Shown here in pieces: positions 1-5,509 of a stretch of 5,509 nt of DNA. A model generated the notes under the pieces. It saw nothing but the letters and a program-made list of their open reading frames with translations. It ran no database searches and was not told the DNA's origin. Source of the stretch: Bacteroidales bacterium (GTDB taxonomy: Bacteria > Bacteroidota > Bacteroidia > Bacteroidales > JAADJA01); NCBI GenBank assembly GCA_030635465.1, contig DAOVYU010000104.1:1-5509 (forward strand), in the 5' to 3' direction. A program made the position numbers and the translations under genes. Within the stretch, counting starts at the first letter, position 1. The number at the start of each line of letters is the position of its first letter.

Positions 1-21
1 CCAAATTTGTGATTTTTTCAT
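1..21 (-). CDS. Start of a downstream gene, cut by the window edge (probable third gene of the SusC/SusD operon)
   Basis: An ATG at 21-19 opens a minus-strand frame that stays open to the window edge and reads M-K-K-S-Q-I-W. It lies 82 bases after the SusD-like stop codon, on the same strand. The start with two lysines suits a signal peptide of an exported protein, as expected for the next member of a polysaccharide-utilisation operon (a SusE/F-like binding lipoprotein or a secreted enzyme). Other ATGs in the gap run into stop codons within a few codons, so this is the best start. Seven codons cannot identify the protein. Both its reality and its operon membership are inferred from position. 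Confidence 0.45.
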
Positions 22-103
22 AATGAATAATTTTAATTTAACATAAATTGATTTATTAACATTGAAACTCTTTATATGTAATATTAGTATCCGTCAAAGA
101 AAT

Positions 104-1606
104 TTATAATTCAAAATTTGTATCAAGTTCGCTTTGTGGTATTGGCATAAACTTGTTTGTTTCATAATTAAAGTTTGGTTTATCTTCAAATGCCTGATTG
201 GCATACTCAGAACCATATCGGATTATATCAAAATACCTGTGAAATTCAAATCCGAGCTCTACTCTTCTTTCATGACGCACAGCATTCCTCACGCCTGATT
301 GTCCGCTATCCTCAATATCCGGCAATAATCCATCTGGAATATTCGGGTAACCAGGAAGTTTGTCATCATACATATAAGATTCCCTTGCCCGTTTACGAAC
401 CATATTTATATAATTTACGGCTTCACCTGATTTTCCTTGCTCATTCAAAGCTTCAGCAAGCATGAGAAGTACATCTGCATATCTGATAAACTGATAATTC
501 AATTGTCCATCTGCTTTACTTTCTACCGGGACTTCTTCAAGAGGTTGTATGTATTTCTTATTTAAATATCCGGTTGGCGACCATTCCGGATCAAAGAGAA
601 TGGTATCATTAAACCATGGCATACCCGGCCTGCCAACTGTATAATCGAGCCGTGGATCAACTACTCCTTCTCCTGTGACTTCAAATGCATCAACAAAATT
701 TTGAGTTGGAGCATTAAATCCGTATCCATTTTCAGCTTGTGGTGCAAACCATTGATTGAGCCTATTACCAAGCCATGGACTTTGTTCAGAGAGATGTTGT
801 ACACCAAATATTATCTCAGGATTGTCCTTTGAGGCAAATTCAAAATTGGCTCTATAAAGGGGATTCAAAAAATACAATCCTTGTCCTACAATTTGATTTG
901 CTGCATCTTCAGCTTCAGACCATTTTTCTTCAAACAAATAAGCTTTAGTTAATAATCCCAAAGCTGCATATTTTGTTGCACGACCTAAATCAGCACCTGC
1001 AAAGGTTTCGGGTAATGATGCTATGGCATCCTTTAAATCATTTTCAATCACATTCTCAAAGAGTTGATCTACCGGAGTAGCCGCTTTTTGCATTTCTTCG
1101 GGAGTGGGAGTAGTAAGATGTACAGGTACACTACCCCAGGTAACCCCCAGCCAGTAATAATAAAAAGCACGTAAAAATTTTGATTCTCCTTTTATTTGAT
1201 TCTTTCGTTCAGTATCCATTGATATGTCATCAATATTATCAAGTAGTTTATTTGCCCTTGATATGCCTTCATAACAAATTGCCCAAACAGCTTCAAGGTT
1301 TCCATTGTCGGCCGCAATATTAAAATCATCAATATATCCAATATCAGCCTGGTCACCAGCATTACCACCTTTAGCAGCATCATCCGAAGCCACATCACCA
1401 AATACCCAAAGACGGTTATTAGATTCAGCAAAGGAAAGCATATTGTATATTCCTGTTAAAGCCAATTCAGCATCTTCAGCAGTTTGGTAGAATTGGGCAT
1501 CTGATTGCCTGCCTTCCAATTCTGAATCAAGATATTTTTCACAGGATGTTGTAGCTATTAATATGGATAGTAACAGCGGTACATATATTTTGATTTTTAC
1601 TTTCAT
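104..1606 (-). CDS. SusD/RagB-family outer-membrane nutrient-binding lipoprotein
   Basis: A 500-residue SusD-like lipoprotein, a normal length for the family. It would be anchored on the outer face of the outer membrane, where it binds substrate and forms a lid over the SusC-like barrel encoded just upstream. Residues 1-21 form a lipoprotein signal peptide (KVKIK, then a hydrophobic stretch) ending in T-T-S-C, with Cys22 as the likely lipidated residue, followed by EKYLD as is common in SusD proteins. The N-terminal SusD-like domain covers about 23-220 and includes the typical helix GESKFLRAFYYYWL near 140-153. The C-terminal SusD/RagB domain covers about 260-500. It contains FIRYADVLLMLAEALN near 373-388, ERRVELGFEFHRYFDIIRYG near 446-465, and the family's usual ending, KFMPIPQSELD near 485-495. 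The ATG at 1606 gives a complete signal peptide and lies 20 bases after the SusC-like stop, so the two genes are almost surely co-transcribed. No clear Shine-Dalgarno site precedes it; the gap is rich in T and A. The ligand cannot be read from the sequence. Confidence 0.96.
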   Translation of the reverse strand: MKVKIKIYVPLLLSILIATTSCEKYLDSELEGRQSDAQFYQTAEDAELALTGIYNMLSFAESNNRLWVFGDVASDDAAKGGNAGDQADIGYIDDFNIAADNGNLEAVWAICYEGISRANKLLDNIDDISMDTERKNQIKGESKFLRAFYYYWLGVTWGSVPVHLTTPTPEEMQKAATPVDQLFENVIENDLKDAIASLPETFAGADLGRATKYAALGLLTKAYLFEEKWSEAEDAANQIVGQGLYFLNPLYRANFEFASKDNPEIIFGVQHLSEQSPWLGNRLNQWFAPQAENGYGFNAPTQNFVDAFEVTGEGVVDPRLDYTVGRPGMPWFNDTILFDPEWSPTGYLNKKYIQPLEEVPVESKADGQLNYQFIRYADVLLMLAEALNEQGKSGEAVNYINMVRKRARESYMYDDKLPGYPNIPDGLLPDIEDSGQSGVRNAVRHERRVELGFEFHRYFDIIRYGSEYANQAFEDKPNFNYETNKFMPIPQSELDTNFEL

Positions 1607-1626
1607 CGTTGTTTTGTTTTAACAGG

Positions 1627-4600
1627 TTAAAAGTTAAGGTTAACACCCAATGTATAAATACGTGGCACCGGATAAGTACCCCAGTCAATTCCGGAAGCAA
1701 GATCAGGGTTAGAAACGTCTTCCCCCGATAAGTTATCACTATTATACATTTCCGGATCAAGTCCTGGATATTTGGTTACGGTGAAGACGTTTTGCACACC
1801 CACGTAAACCCTCAATTTTTGTATAGCAGATGATTCTTTCATTGAAAAGGTATATCCAAGTGTTATATTTTTAAACCTGAAATAAGATCCGGGTTCAATA
1901 AATCTGCTTGATACTTTTTTATTGTTTGCTGCACCTACCCATGATGCACGAGGAGTTTCATTTGTTGATCCTTCTCCAGTCCAGTGGTCATCATAATATC
2001 GCTTTGTTACATTAAATCCCCGGTAAAATCCTTCAATATCCTGATTCACCTGAACGTAAATTGAATTACCAGATACTCCCTGAAAGAATAAGGAAAGATC
2101 AAAACCTTTCCAGCTGAAATCGGTGGTTAATCCATACATAAAGTTGGGGATTGCTGAAGCAACATGTACACGGTCATTTTCATCAATCATCCCATCTTGA
2201 TTTTGATCCTTGAACATAACATCTCCCGGCTCTATATCAGGTCCCTGGTAAGCATGTGAAAATATATCTAATTCATTCTGAAATATTCCTTCCATCTCAT
2301 ACATATAAAAAGATCCGATTGGATGCCCCTCCTCGGTAAGTGTAGCGTTAATACCAGAGTCAACCCGACCAGCTGCAATTGGTCGGCCATTGCTTAAAGA
2401 GAGTACTTCATTGTGCAGGGTAGAGAAGTTCCCATTTATGGTATAGCTAAATTCCTTTACTTTATGTTGCCATATAACCTGAAATTCAAAACCACGGTTT
2501 AACACTTCTCCGGCATTGACAAATGGAGGACTGGCACTTCCGCCACTTGGAGGAAGTGGAACAGGAATAAGCATATCAGAAGTATATCGCCAATAATAAT
2601 CACTTATTAATGTTAAACGGTCATTTAAAAATGCTAAATCAAGGCCAATGTCATATGTAGTGGTTGTTTCCCATGTGGTATTTATATTTCCCATGCTTGA
2701 AACAGCATATCCATTGTTGGTTGTTCCCCCTAAAGGATAATTGTATCCATCACCAATGATTGATAAGTAGTTATATAAGCCAATTTCCTGATTGCCTGTC
2801 TGTCCAACACTGGCACGGATTTTTAGTTGGTTGAGCCATCCGGCATCCTGAAGAAATTTTTCATTTTTCATATTCCAGCCGATAGACCCGGAATAAAATC
2901 CACCCCATTGATTTTCTGAAGAAAACCTGGAAGAACCATCAAAGCGAACAACTCCTTCAATCAGATAACGGTTATCATAGTTGTAATTTACTCTTGCAAA
3001 CCCAGATAAGAGAGACCATTCGCTTAGTTGTTCATCAGCACCTTTGTTGAGGGTTAATCCATTCCCGAGGTATCTTAAATAAGCTGATTGATCAGCAAAA
3101 TCCCTGTCAGTTCCATATTGAATATGGTTTTGACTTTTAATTGCTTCAGTACCCAACAAAAATGAGGTTTTATGTTTTTCCGAAAAAGTCCGGTTATAAA
3201 CCAGGGTGTTTGTCCAGTTATAAGTAAAATTTGTCCCCATCCCCTTTGACAAATTGTTTGGATTATTTATGCGATTATCAGTTCCCCACGTCTCATTAAA
3301 CCTTTTTTCATCAGTAACGGCAAGATTGATTCCCACTTCTGATCTAAAGGACAAACCATCCAGGATTTTGAAATTGGCATAAACATTCCCAAAAGTCCTG
3401 TAGACTTTGGTGGTCCAGTCATACTTATTGGCTAAACCAACAGGATTATAACCATCTCCAAACCAGTTATTCAATTTTGCCCTGGGATAACCTTCAAAAT
3501 TGGGTAGATCGGAATAGCTTCCATCACTTTCATATACCGGCATTGCAGGTGTTCTGAAAAGCGCATATCGAACTACGCTTCCTCCATTACCACCATAGCC
3601 ATCTCCTGAGCTCCCAATGATATCACGGTCAGAATAAGAAAGTGTGAGATTGGTTCCTATATCCAACCATTTGTATATGGAACTATTGACAATCATCCTG
3701 AAATTAACCCGTTCGTATTTTGAATTATAAATGATCCCTTCCTGCATTTGATATCCTCCCCCAACAAGATAGGTTGAATTTTCATTGCCACCAGATATGG
3801 TTAATTGATGATTGGTAATCATTGCAGATTGGAATGTTTCTTCCATCCAATCTGTATTTGATAATTGTGGGTAGATATCCTCGGGAATTGTTTCCCTGTC
3901 ATCGGCAAGAGCAGCTTCATTATAAATTTTAATGTATTCATCTGTATTTGCCATAGGGGTAATATGCCCATGCTGTTGAAGTCCGACATATCCATTGTAG
4001 TTCATCCTTGGTTTTCCGGCACTGCCTCTCTTTGTTTTAATGACAATCACACCATTTCCAGCCCTTGACCCATATATCGCTGCGGAGGCTGCATCCTTCA
4101 AAACAGTCATTGATTCAATATCTTCAGGATTGACAATTCCGGTAATATCCTTGGTGGGTACCCCATCTACAATGTATAATGGACTGTTATCATTGATGGT
4201 TCCTATACCACGAATCCTAACTTTAATACTTTCACCAGGTGCTCCGGTAGTTTGATTTACCTGCACACCAGCTGCCTTACCTTGCATTCCCATTTCAGCA
4301 CTCCACAATGGCATATCAACAATACCCTTAGCATCTATTGTAGAAACCGCTCCAGTTATGTCACTTTTGCGCTGAACACCATAACCCACCACAACAAACT
4401 CCTCTAAAGCGGCAATGTCCTCTAACAGGATAATATTGTTGGTTATTGTTGCTGAAGGATTTGCTTTATAAATAAATTTTTGGGGTTTGAAACCAATAAA
4501 GGAATAGATGACAGTTATTGAATCGGTGATAATATCACCCTCTTTAGTAATCAACTCATAGTTGCCATCAAAGTCGCTGACAGTGCCTATTGTTGTTCCT

Positions 4601-4734
4601 TCCAAATAAACAGAAACACCAGGAAGCGTAAATTGACTTTGATCAGTAATTGTTCCTTTAATAGTTTGACTGAAAGAATCCAGACTGATTGTTATTAATA
4701 TTACATAAACAATCCAAGTAAAACAATTCTTCAT
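1627..4734 (-). CDS. SusC/RagA-family TonB-dependent outer-membrane transporter
   Basis: A 1035-residue SusC-like TonB-dependent transporter, normal in size. It would import oligosaccharides or other polymer fragments handed over by its SusD partner. Residues 1 to about 22 are a signal peptide ending near SFSQ. Residues about 24-105 are a carboxypeptidase-regulatory-like domain (IKGTITDQSQFTLPGVSVYL and the SDFDGNYEL strand). A TonB-box-like segment EEFVVVGYGVQRKSD spans 111-125. The plug covers about 125-236, with RGIGTINDNSPLYIVDGVP at 175-193 and the SusC signature VLKDAASAAIYGSRAGNGVI at 211-230. The rest is the beta-barrel, with typical segments VRFDGSSRF (596-604) and ASVGQTGNQE (641-650), and the C-terminal strand IYTLGVNLNF ending in Phe. 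No N-terminal STN signalling domain is present, so the usual FecI/FecR-type signalling through SusC is not indicated. Residues 843-855 (DQNQDGMIDENDR) look like a calcium-binding loop, often seen in this family. The frame is intact. The ATG at 4734 was chosen because it starts the signal peptide. The substrate is unknown. Confidence 0.97.
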   Translation of the reverse strand: MKNCFTWIVYVILITISLDSFSQTIKGTITDQSQFTLPGVSVYLEGTTIGTVSDFDGNYELITKEGDIITDSITVIYSFIGFKPQKFIYKANPSATITNNIILLEDIAALEEFVVVGYGVQRKSDITGAVSTIDAKGIVDMPLWSAEMGMQGKAAGVQVNQTTGAPGESIKVRIRGIGTINDNSPLYIVDGVPTKDITGIVNPEDIESMTVLKDAASAAIYGSRAGNGVIVIKTKRGSAGKPRMNYNGYVGLQQHGHITPMANTDEYIKIYNEAALADDRETIPEDIYPQLSNTDWMEETFQSAMITNHQLTISGGNENSTYLVGGGYQMQEGIIYNSKYERVNFRMIVNSSIYKWLDIGTNLTLSYSDRDIIGSSGDGYGGNGGSVVRYALFRTPAMPVYESDGSYSDLPNFEGYPRAKLNNWFGDGYNPVGLANKYDWTTKVYRTFGNVYANFKILDGLSFRSEVGINLAVTDEKRFNETWGTDNRINNPNNLSKGMGTNFTYNWTNTLVYNRTFSEKHKTSFLLGTEAIKSQNHIQYGTDRDFADQSAYLRYLGNGLTLNKGADEQLSEWSLLSGFARVNYNYDNRYLIEGVVRFDGSSRFSSENQWGGFYSGSIGWNMKNEKFLQDAGWLNQLKIRASVGQTGNQEIGLYNYLSIIGDGYNYPLGGTTNNGYAVSSMGNINTTWETTTTYDIGLDLAFLNDRLTLISDYYWRYTSDMLIPVPLPPSGGSASPPFVNAGEVLNRGFEFQVIWQHKVKEFSYTINGNFSTLHNEVLSLSNGRPIAAGRVDSGINATLTEEGHPIGSFYMYEMEGIFQNELDIFSHAYQGPDIEPGDVMFKDQNQDGMIDENDRVHVASAIPNFMYGLTTDFSWKGFDLSLFFQGVSGNSIYVQVNQDIEGFYRGFNVTKRYYDDHWTGEGSTNETPRASWVGAANNKKVSSRFIEPGSYFRFKNITLGYTFSMKESSAIQKLRVYVGVQNVFTVTKYPGLDPEMYNSDNLSGEDVSNPDLASGIDWGTYPVPRIYTLGVNLNF

Positions 4735-4767
4735 AGTATTGAATATTATGTACGATTAATGAATACT
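4735..4767 (-). promoter_or_regulatory. Inverted repeat touching the SusC-like start codon
   Basis: AGTATT at 4735-4740 and AATACT at 4762-4767 are perfect 6-base inverted repeats with a 21-base loop. In the mRNA the downstream arm ends directly at the ATG, so a hairpin could partly hide the start codon. The stem is short and AT-rich, so it may be chance. A regulatory role is inference only. Confidence 0.2.
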
Positions 4768-4856
4768 GGAAAATTTGTTTGCAAAAATTCGAGTTAATAA
4801 AATAATAAAATCATTGTATTCGCTAAAGATACGACAATTATTGCATAAAGCAGTAC

Positions 4857-4887
4857 CAAATGTAATATATTGTGATTAAATTAACAA
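4857..4887 (-). promoter_or_regulatory. Bacteroidota-type promoter candidate for the SusC/SusD operon
   Basis: Read on the minus strand, TACATTTG at 4864-4857 matches the Bacteroidota -7 consensus TAnnTTTG fully. A TTG at 4887-4885 lies 20 bases upstream, close to the spacing known for the -33 element. Transcription would start near 4850, giving an untranslated leader of about 115 bases. A second, poorer candidate, TATCTTTA at 4831-4824, differs from the consensus in its last base and has no well-spaced TTG. Motifs this short occur by chance in AT-rich DNA, so the support is the spacing and the position ahead of the operon. Confidence 0.5.
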
Positions 4888-5010
4888 GGTTATATTAGTA
4901 GTATTTCAATATGATAAAAAATTGAATTCGATTAATTAGAGTTTAAGTCAGGAATTTTCAAAATCACTGATTGAGTGCTATGCATATAGATATAAATAAT
5001 TTTATCTTTT

Positions 5011-5029
5011 TCTGCTGAAGCGGATTTTT
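5011..5029 (+). terminator. Weak plus-strand hairpin followed by a T run
   Basis: TCTGC at 5011-5015 and GCGGA at 5020-5024 can form a 5-pair stem (one G-U pair) around a TGAA loop on the plus strand, followed by five Ts at 5025-5029. This resembles a small intrinsic terminator, but no plus-strand gene leads into it. On the minus strand the same stem has a mismatch and is followed by As. It may be a leftover or chance. Confidence 0.2.
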
Positions 5030-5055
5030 CTAGAAGCTCACATCATAAAATTTGG

Positions 5056-5099
5056 AAAATAAAAGACTCTCCTTTGTCCCAATTAGGTGGGACTTTGGA
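5056..5099 (-). terminator. Possible terminator for the tRNA/GIY-YIG transcript
   Basis: GTCCCA at 5076-5081 and TGGGAC at 5088-5093 form a perfect 6-pair stem with a 6-base loop. After three mismatched positions, three more pairs (5070-5072 with 5097-5099) can extend it. On the minus strand it is followed about 11 bases later by two short T runs (5064-5061 and 5059-5056). It lies just past the tRNA remnant and ahead of the SusC promoter, where a transcript from the tRNA and nuclease would be expected to stop. The gap before the T runs makes it a poor match to a textbook intrinsic terminator. Confidence 0.35.
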
Positions 5100-5108
5100 A
5101 GGCGAAGG

Positions 5109-5157
5109 TGGAGCATATTGGAGTCCATTAGTTTTGGGATGACCTCTTGGCTGCTGG
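5109..5157 (-). pseudogene. Decayed 3' half of a tRNA-Ala gene (displaced duplicate)
   Basis: This stretch matches the tRNA-Ala 3' half at 5468-5509. Including one further shared flanking base, 5108-5123 matches 5467-5482 at 14 of 16 positions, and 5138-5157 matches 5490-5509 at 17 of 20. Between the blocks the T-loop region is 7 bases longer (14 bases against 7), and the T stem no longer pairs (ATCCC against CCAAT), so it cannot be a working tRNA half. The acceptor strand ATGCTCC and discriminator A are unchanged. The match begins at the anticodon loop. The bases before it encode the end of the nuclease and show no anticodon 5' strand, D arm or acceptor 5' strand. It is therefore a half copy, not a whole decayed gene. 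It could be the original 3' half displaced by an insertion or the leftover of a tandem tRNA; the sharp edge favours the first. Confidence 0.8.
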
Positions 5158-5158
5158 A

Positions 5159-5428
5159 TTAATTTATTGAAGTGGTAAATTTGTATCTTATTATAAAGGC
5201 CAAAACTTTTTCTTGACTATGAATGTTTTTCAGCATTTTTTCAAACTTGATTGCTTCTTTTCTGGAATCTACGGTTTTATAAGCGAATAAATTCCATGGT
5301 ATAAATTTTTTGGTATATGTTGATTTCCCGGAATTGTGGTAATCTATCCTTTTGTCAAGGTCTTGTGTTTGACCAAAATAAAAGCGTTGATCTTTTTCTG
5401 ATATTAAGATGTAAACGAAATATGGCAT
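5159..5428 (-). CDS. Small single-domain GIY-YIG nuclease family protein
   Basis: An 89-residue protein made of almost nothing but a GIY-YIG nuclease domain, the fold of UvrC's N-terminal half, I-TevI-type homing nucleases and the YhbQ/UPF0213 group. The GIY strand is V-Y-I at 5-7 and the YIG strand is Y-F-G at 17-19. Arg27 in LDKRI is the expected catalytic arginine, His31 follows at the usual spacing, and Glu63 in KFEKMLK fits the metal-binding glutamate. The central HNSGKSTYTKKF and PWNLFAYK segments are typical of the small bacterial members. No separate DNA-binding domain is visible. The ATG at 5428 gives the full first strand. An AAGGAG at 5455-5450 lies 21 bases upstream, too far for a normal ribosome site. 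The gene starts 39 bases after the tRNA-Ala end and stops one base before a tRNA half remnant, so its role is probably tied to that tRNA. Nuclease activity is likely from the motifs; DNA repair or a host role remains possible. Confidence 0.9.
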   Translation of the reverse strand: MPYFVYILISEKDQRFYFGQTQDLDKRIDYHNSGKSTYTKKFIPWNLFAYKTVDSRKEAIKFEKMLKNIHSQEKVLAFIIRYKFTTSIN

Positions 5429-5467
5429 AAAAAAAGAAGATTTTTATATCTCCTTGATTTGGTTTTG

Positions 5468-5509
5468 TGGAGCATATCGGAATCGAACCGATGACCTCTT
5501 GACTGCCAG
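5468..5509 (-). tRNA. tRNA-Ala (anticodon GGC), 3' half only, cut by the window edge
   Basis: On the minus strand the sequence gives, in order, anticodon loop CTGGCAG (5509-5503, anticodon GGC at 5507-5505), anticodon-stem 3' strand TCAAG (5502-5498), variable loop AGGTC (5497-5493), T stem ATCGG/CCGAT (5492-5488 and 5480-5476) around loop TTCGATT, acceptor 3' strand ATGCTCC (5475-5469) and discriminator A at 5468. GGC reads the alanine codon GCC. The T at position 70 and A at 73 agree with alanine identity, although G3 lies in the missing 5' half. CCA is not encoded (CAA follows), so it must be added after transcription. The parts visible are intact and should be functional if the 5' half is normal. 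Confidence 0.9.

Larger units (their letters stand above)
4735..5108. other. Gene-poor spacer between the tRNA remnant and the SusC-like gene
   Basis: About 370 AT-rich bases in which I find no convincing coding frame on either strand. The part nearest the SusC-like gene holds its probable promoter and a leader of about 115 bases. The middle holds a small plus-strand hairpin with a T run (5011-5029). The part nearest the tRNA remnant holds a GC-richer hairpin (5076-5093) that may end transcription from the tRNA side. No sigma/anti-sigma pair or hybrid two-component regulator lies here, so any dedicated regulator of the operon must be encoded outside the window. Confidence 0.7.
5158..5509 (-). 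mobile_element. Candidate tRNA-targeting GIY-YIG mini-element (unit of about 350 bases)
   Basis: The unit runs from the anticodon-loop position of the intact tRNA 3' half (window edge) through the nuclease gene to the base before the remnant. It is bounded by two same-orientation copies of the tRNA 3' half whose matching positions are 359 bases apart. That is the pattern left when an element inserts inside a tRNA gene and carries its own 3' half to restore it, as known for tRNA-integrated islands, but here the only protein is a GIY-YIG nuclease and no integrase is present. The layout is seen directly; mobility is inferred. The upstream limit cannot be confirmed because the tRNA 5' half is outside the window. 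Confidence 0.4.

Noticed and set aside
175..465. Plus-strand open frame of 96 codons opposite the SusD-like gene
   Set aside because: It lies wholly antisense to a strongly supported gene, its product matches nothing I recognise, and it has no promoter or ribosome site of note. The same applies to 1305-1490, 3865-4068 and 4040-4255 on the plus strand.
843..855. A possible SusC EF-hand-like loop as a novel feature (residues 843-855 of the protein, not bases)
   Set aside because: A similar DxNxDGxIDxxD loop is common in SusC-family barrels, so it is noted in the gene entry only.
1539..1760. Minus-strand open frames in another register at 1539-1760 and 1192-1431
   Set aside because: They overlap the SusC-like and SusD-like genes in a different frame and show no family features; chance open frames.
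4735..5108. CRISPR array or tandem repeats in the spacer
   Set aside because: No regularly spaced direct repeats are present; only short hairpins and AT-rich runs.
5109..5200. A complete second tRNA-Ala gene
   Set aside because: Only the 3' half is present; no D arm, acceptor 5' strand or anticodon 5' strand can be found upstream, and the T arm is broken.
5159..5428. A truncated UvrC (excinuclease subunit C)
   Set aside because: Small stand-alone GIY-YIG proteins are often labelled this way, but the protein has its own start and stop, the length of the single-domain family, and no other UvrC region.
5109..5509. A conventional genomic island with tRNA attachment sites
   Set aside because: The repeats flank only about 350 bases and one nuclease gene, with no integrase or cargo. 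The pattern is similar but a standard island does not fit what is visible.

Overview
The window looks like a chromosomal piece from a member of the Bacteroidota. The evidence is a SusC/SusD outer-membrane pair in the usual order, an AT-rich background, a Bacteroidota-type promoter (TTG, about 20 bases, TAnnTTTG), and a lack of Shine-Dalgarno sites in front of the two large genes. A class-level guess of Bacteroidia is inference only. Every gene I can support lies on the minus strand, so reading order runs from high to low coordinates.

Region by region, in reading order: (1) 5509-5468 is the 3' half of a tRNA gene, cut by the window edge exactly at the start of the anticodon loop. The anticodon is GGC, and with U70 and A73 this makes it tRNA-Ala. 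(2) 5428-5159 encodes a small 89-residue GIY-YIG nuclease with its recognisable catalytic residues in place. (3) 5157-5109, one base after the nuclease stop codon, is a decayed second copy of the same tRNA 3' half. It starts at the same anticodon-loop position and has no 5' half. (4) 5108-4735 is a gene-poor spacer with a hairpin that may end the tRNA/nuclease transcript, a second weak hairpin, and a promoter candidate for the next operon. (5) 4734-1627 is a SusC/RagA-type TonB-dependent transporter. (6) 1606-104 is its SusD/RagB-type surface lipoprotein, 20 bases downstream. (7) 21-1 is the first seven codons of a probable third gene of the operon.

The SusC/SusD pair would act together at the outer membrane. 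The SusD lipoprotein captures a glycan or other polymer fragment at the cell surface and closes over the SusC barrel, which imports it with energy from TonB. No enzyme lies in the window, so the substrate cannot be named.

The most interesting part is the tRNA end. The layout of tRNA-Ala 3' half, GIY-YIG gene, then tRNA-Ala 3' half remnant suggests a very small mobile element. It would have entered a tRNA gene at the anticodon loop, restored the tRNA with its own 3' half, and pushed the original 3' half downstream, where it has decayed. The layout is visible in the sequence; the mechanism is inferred.
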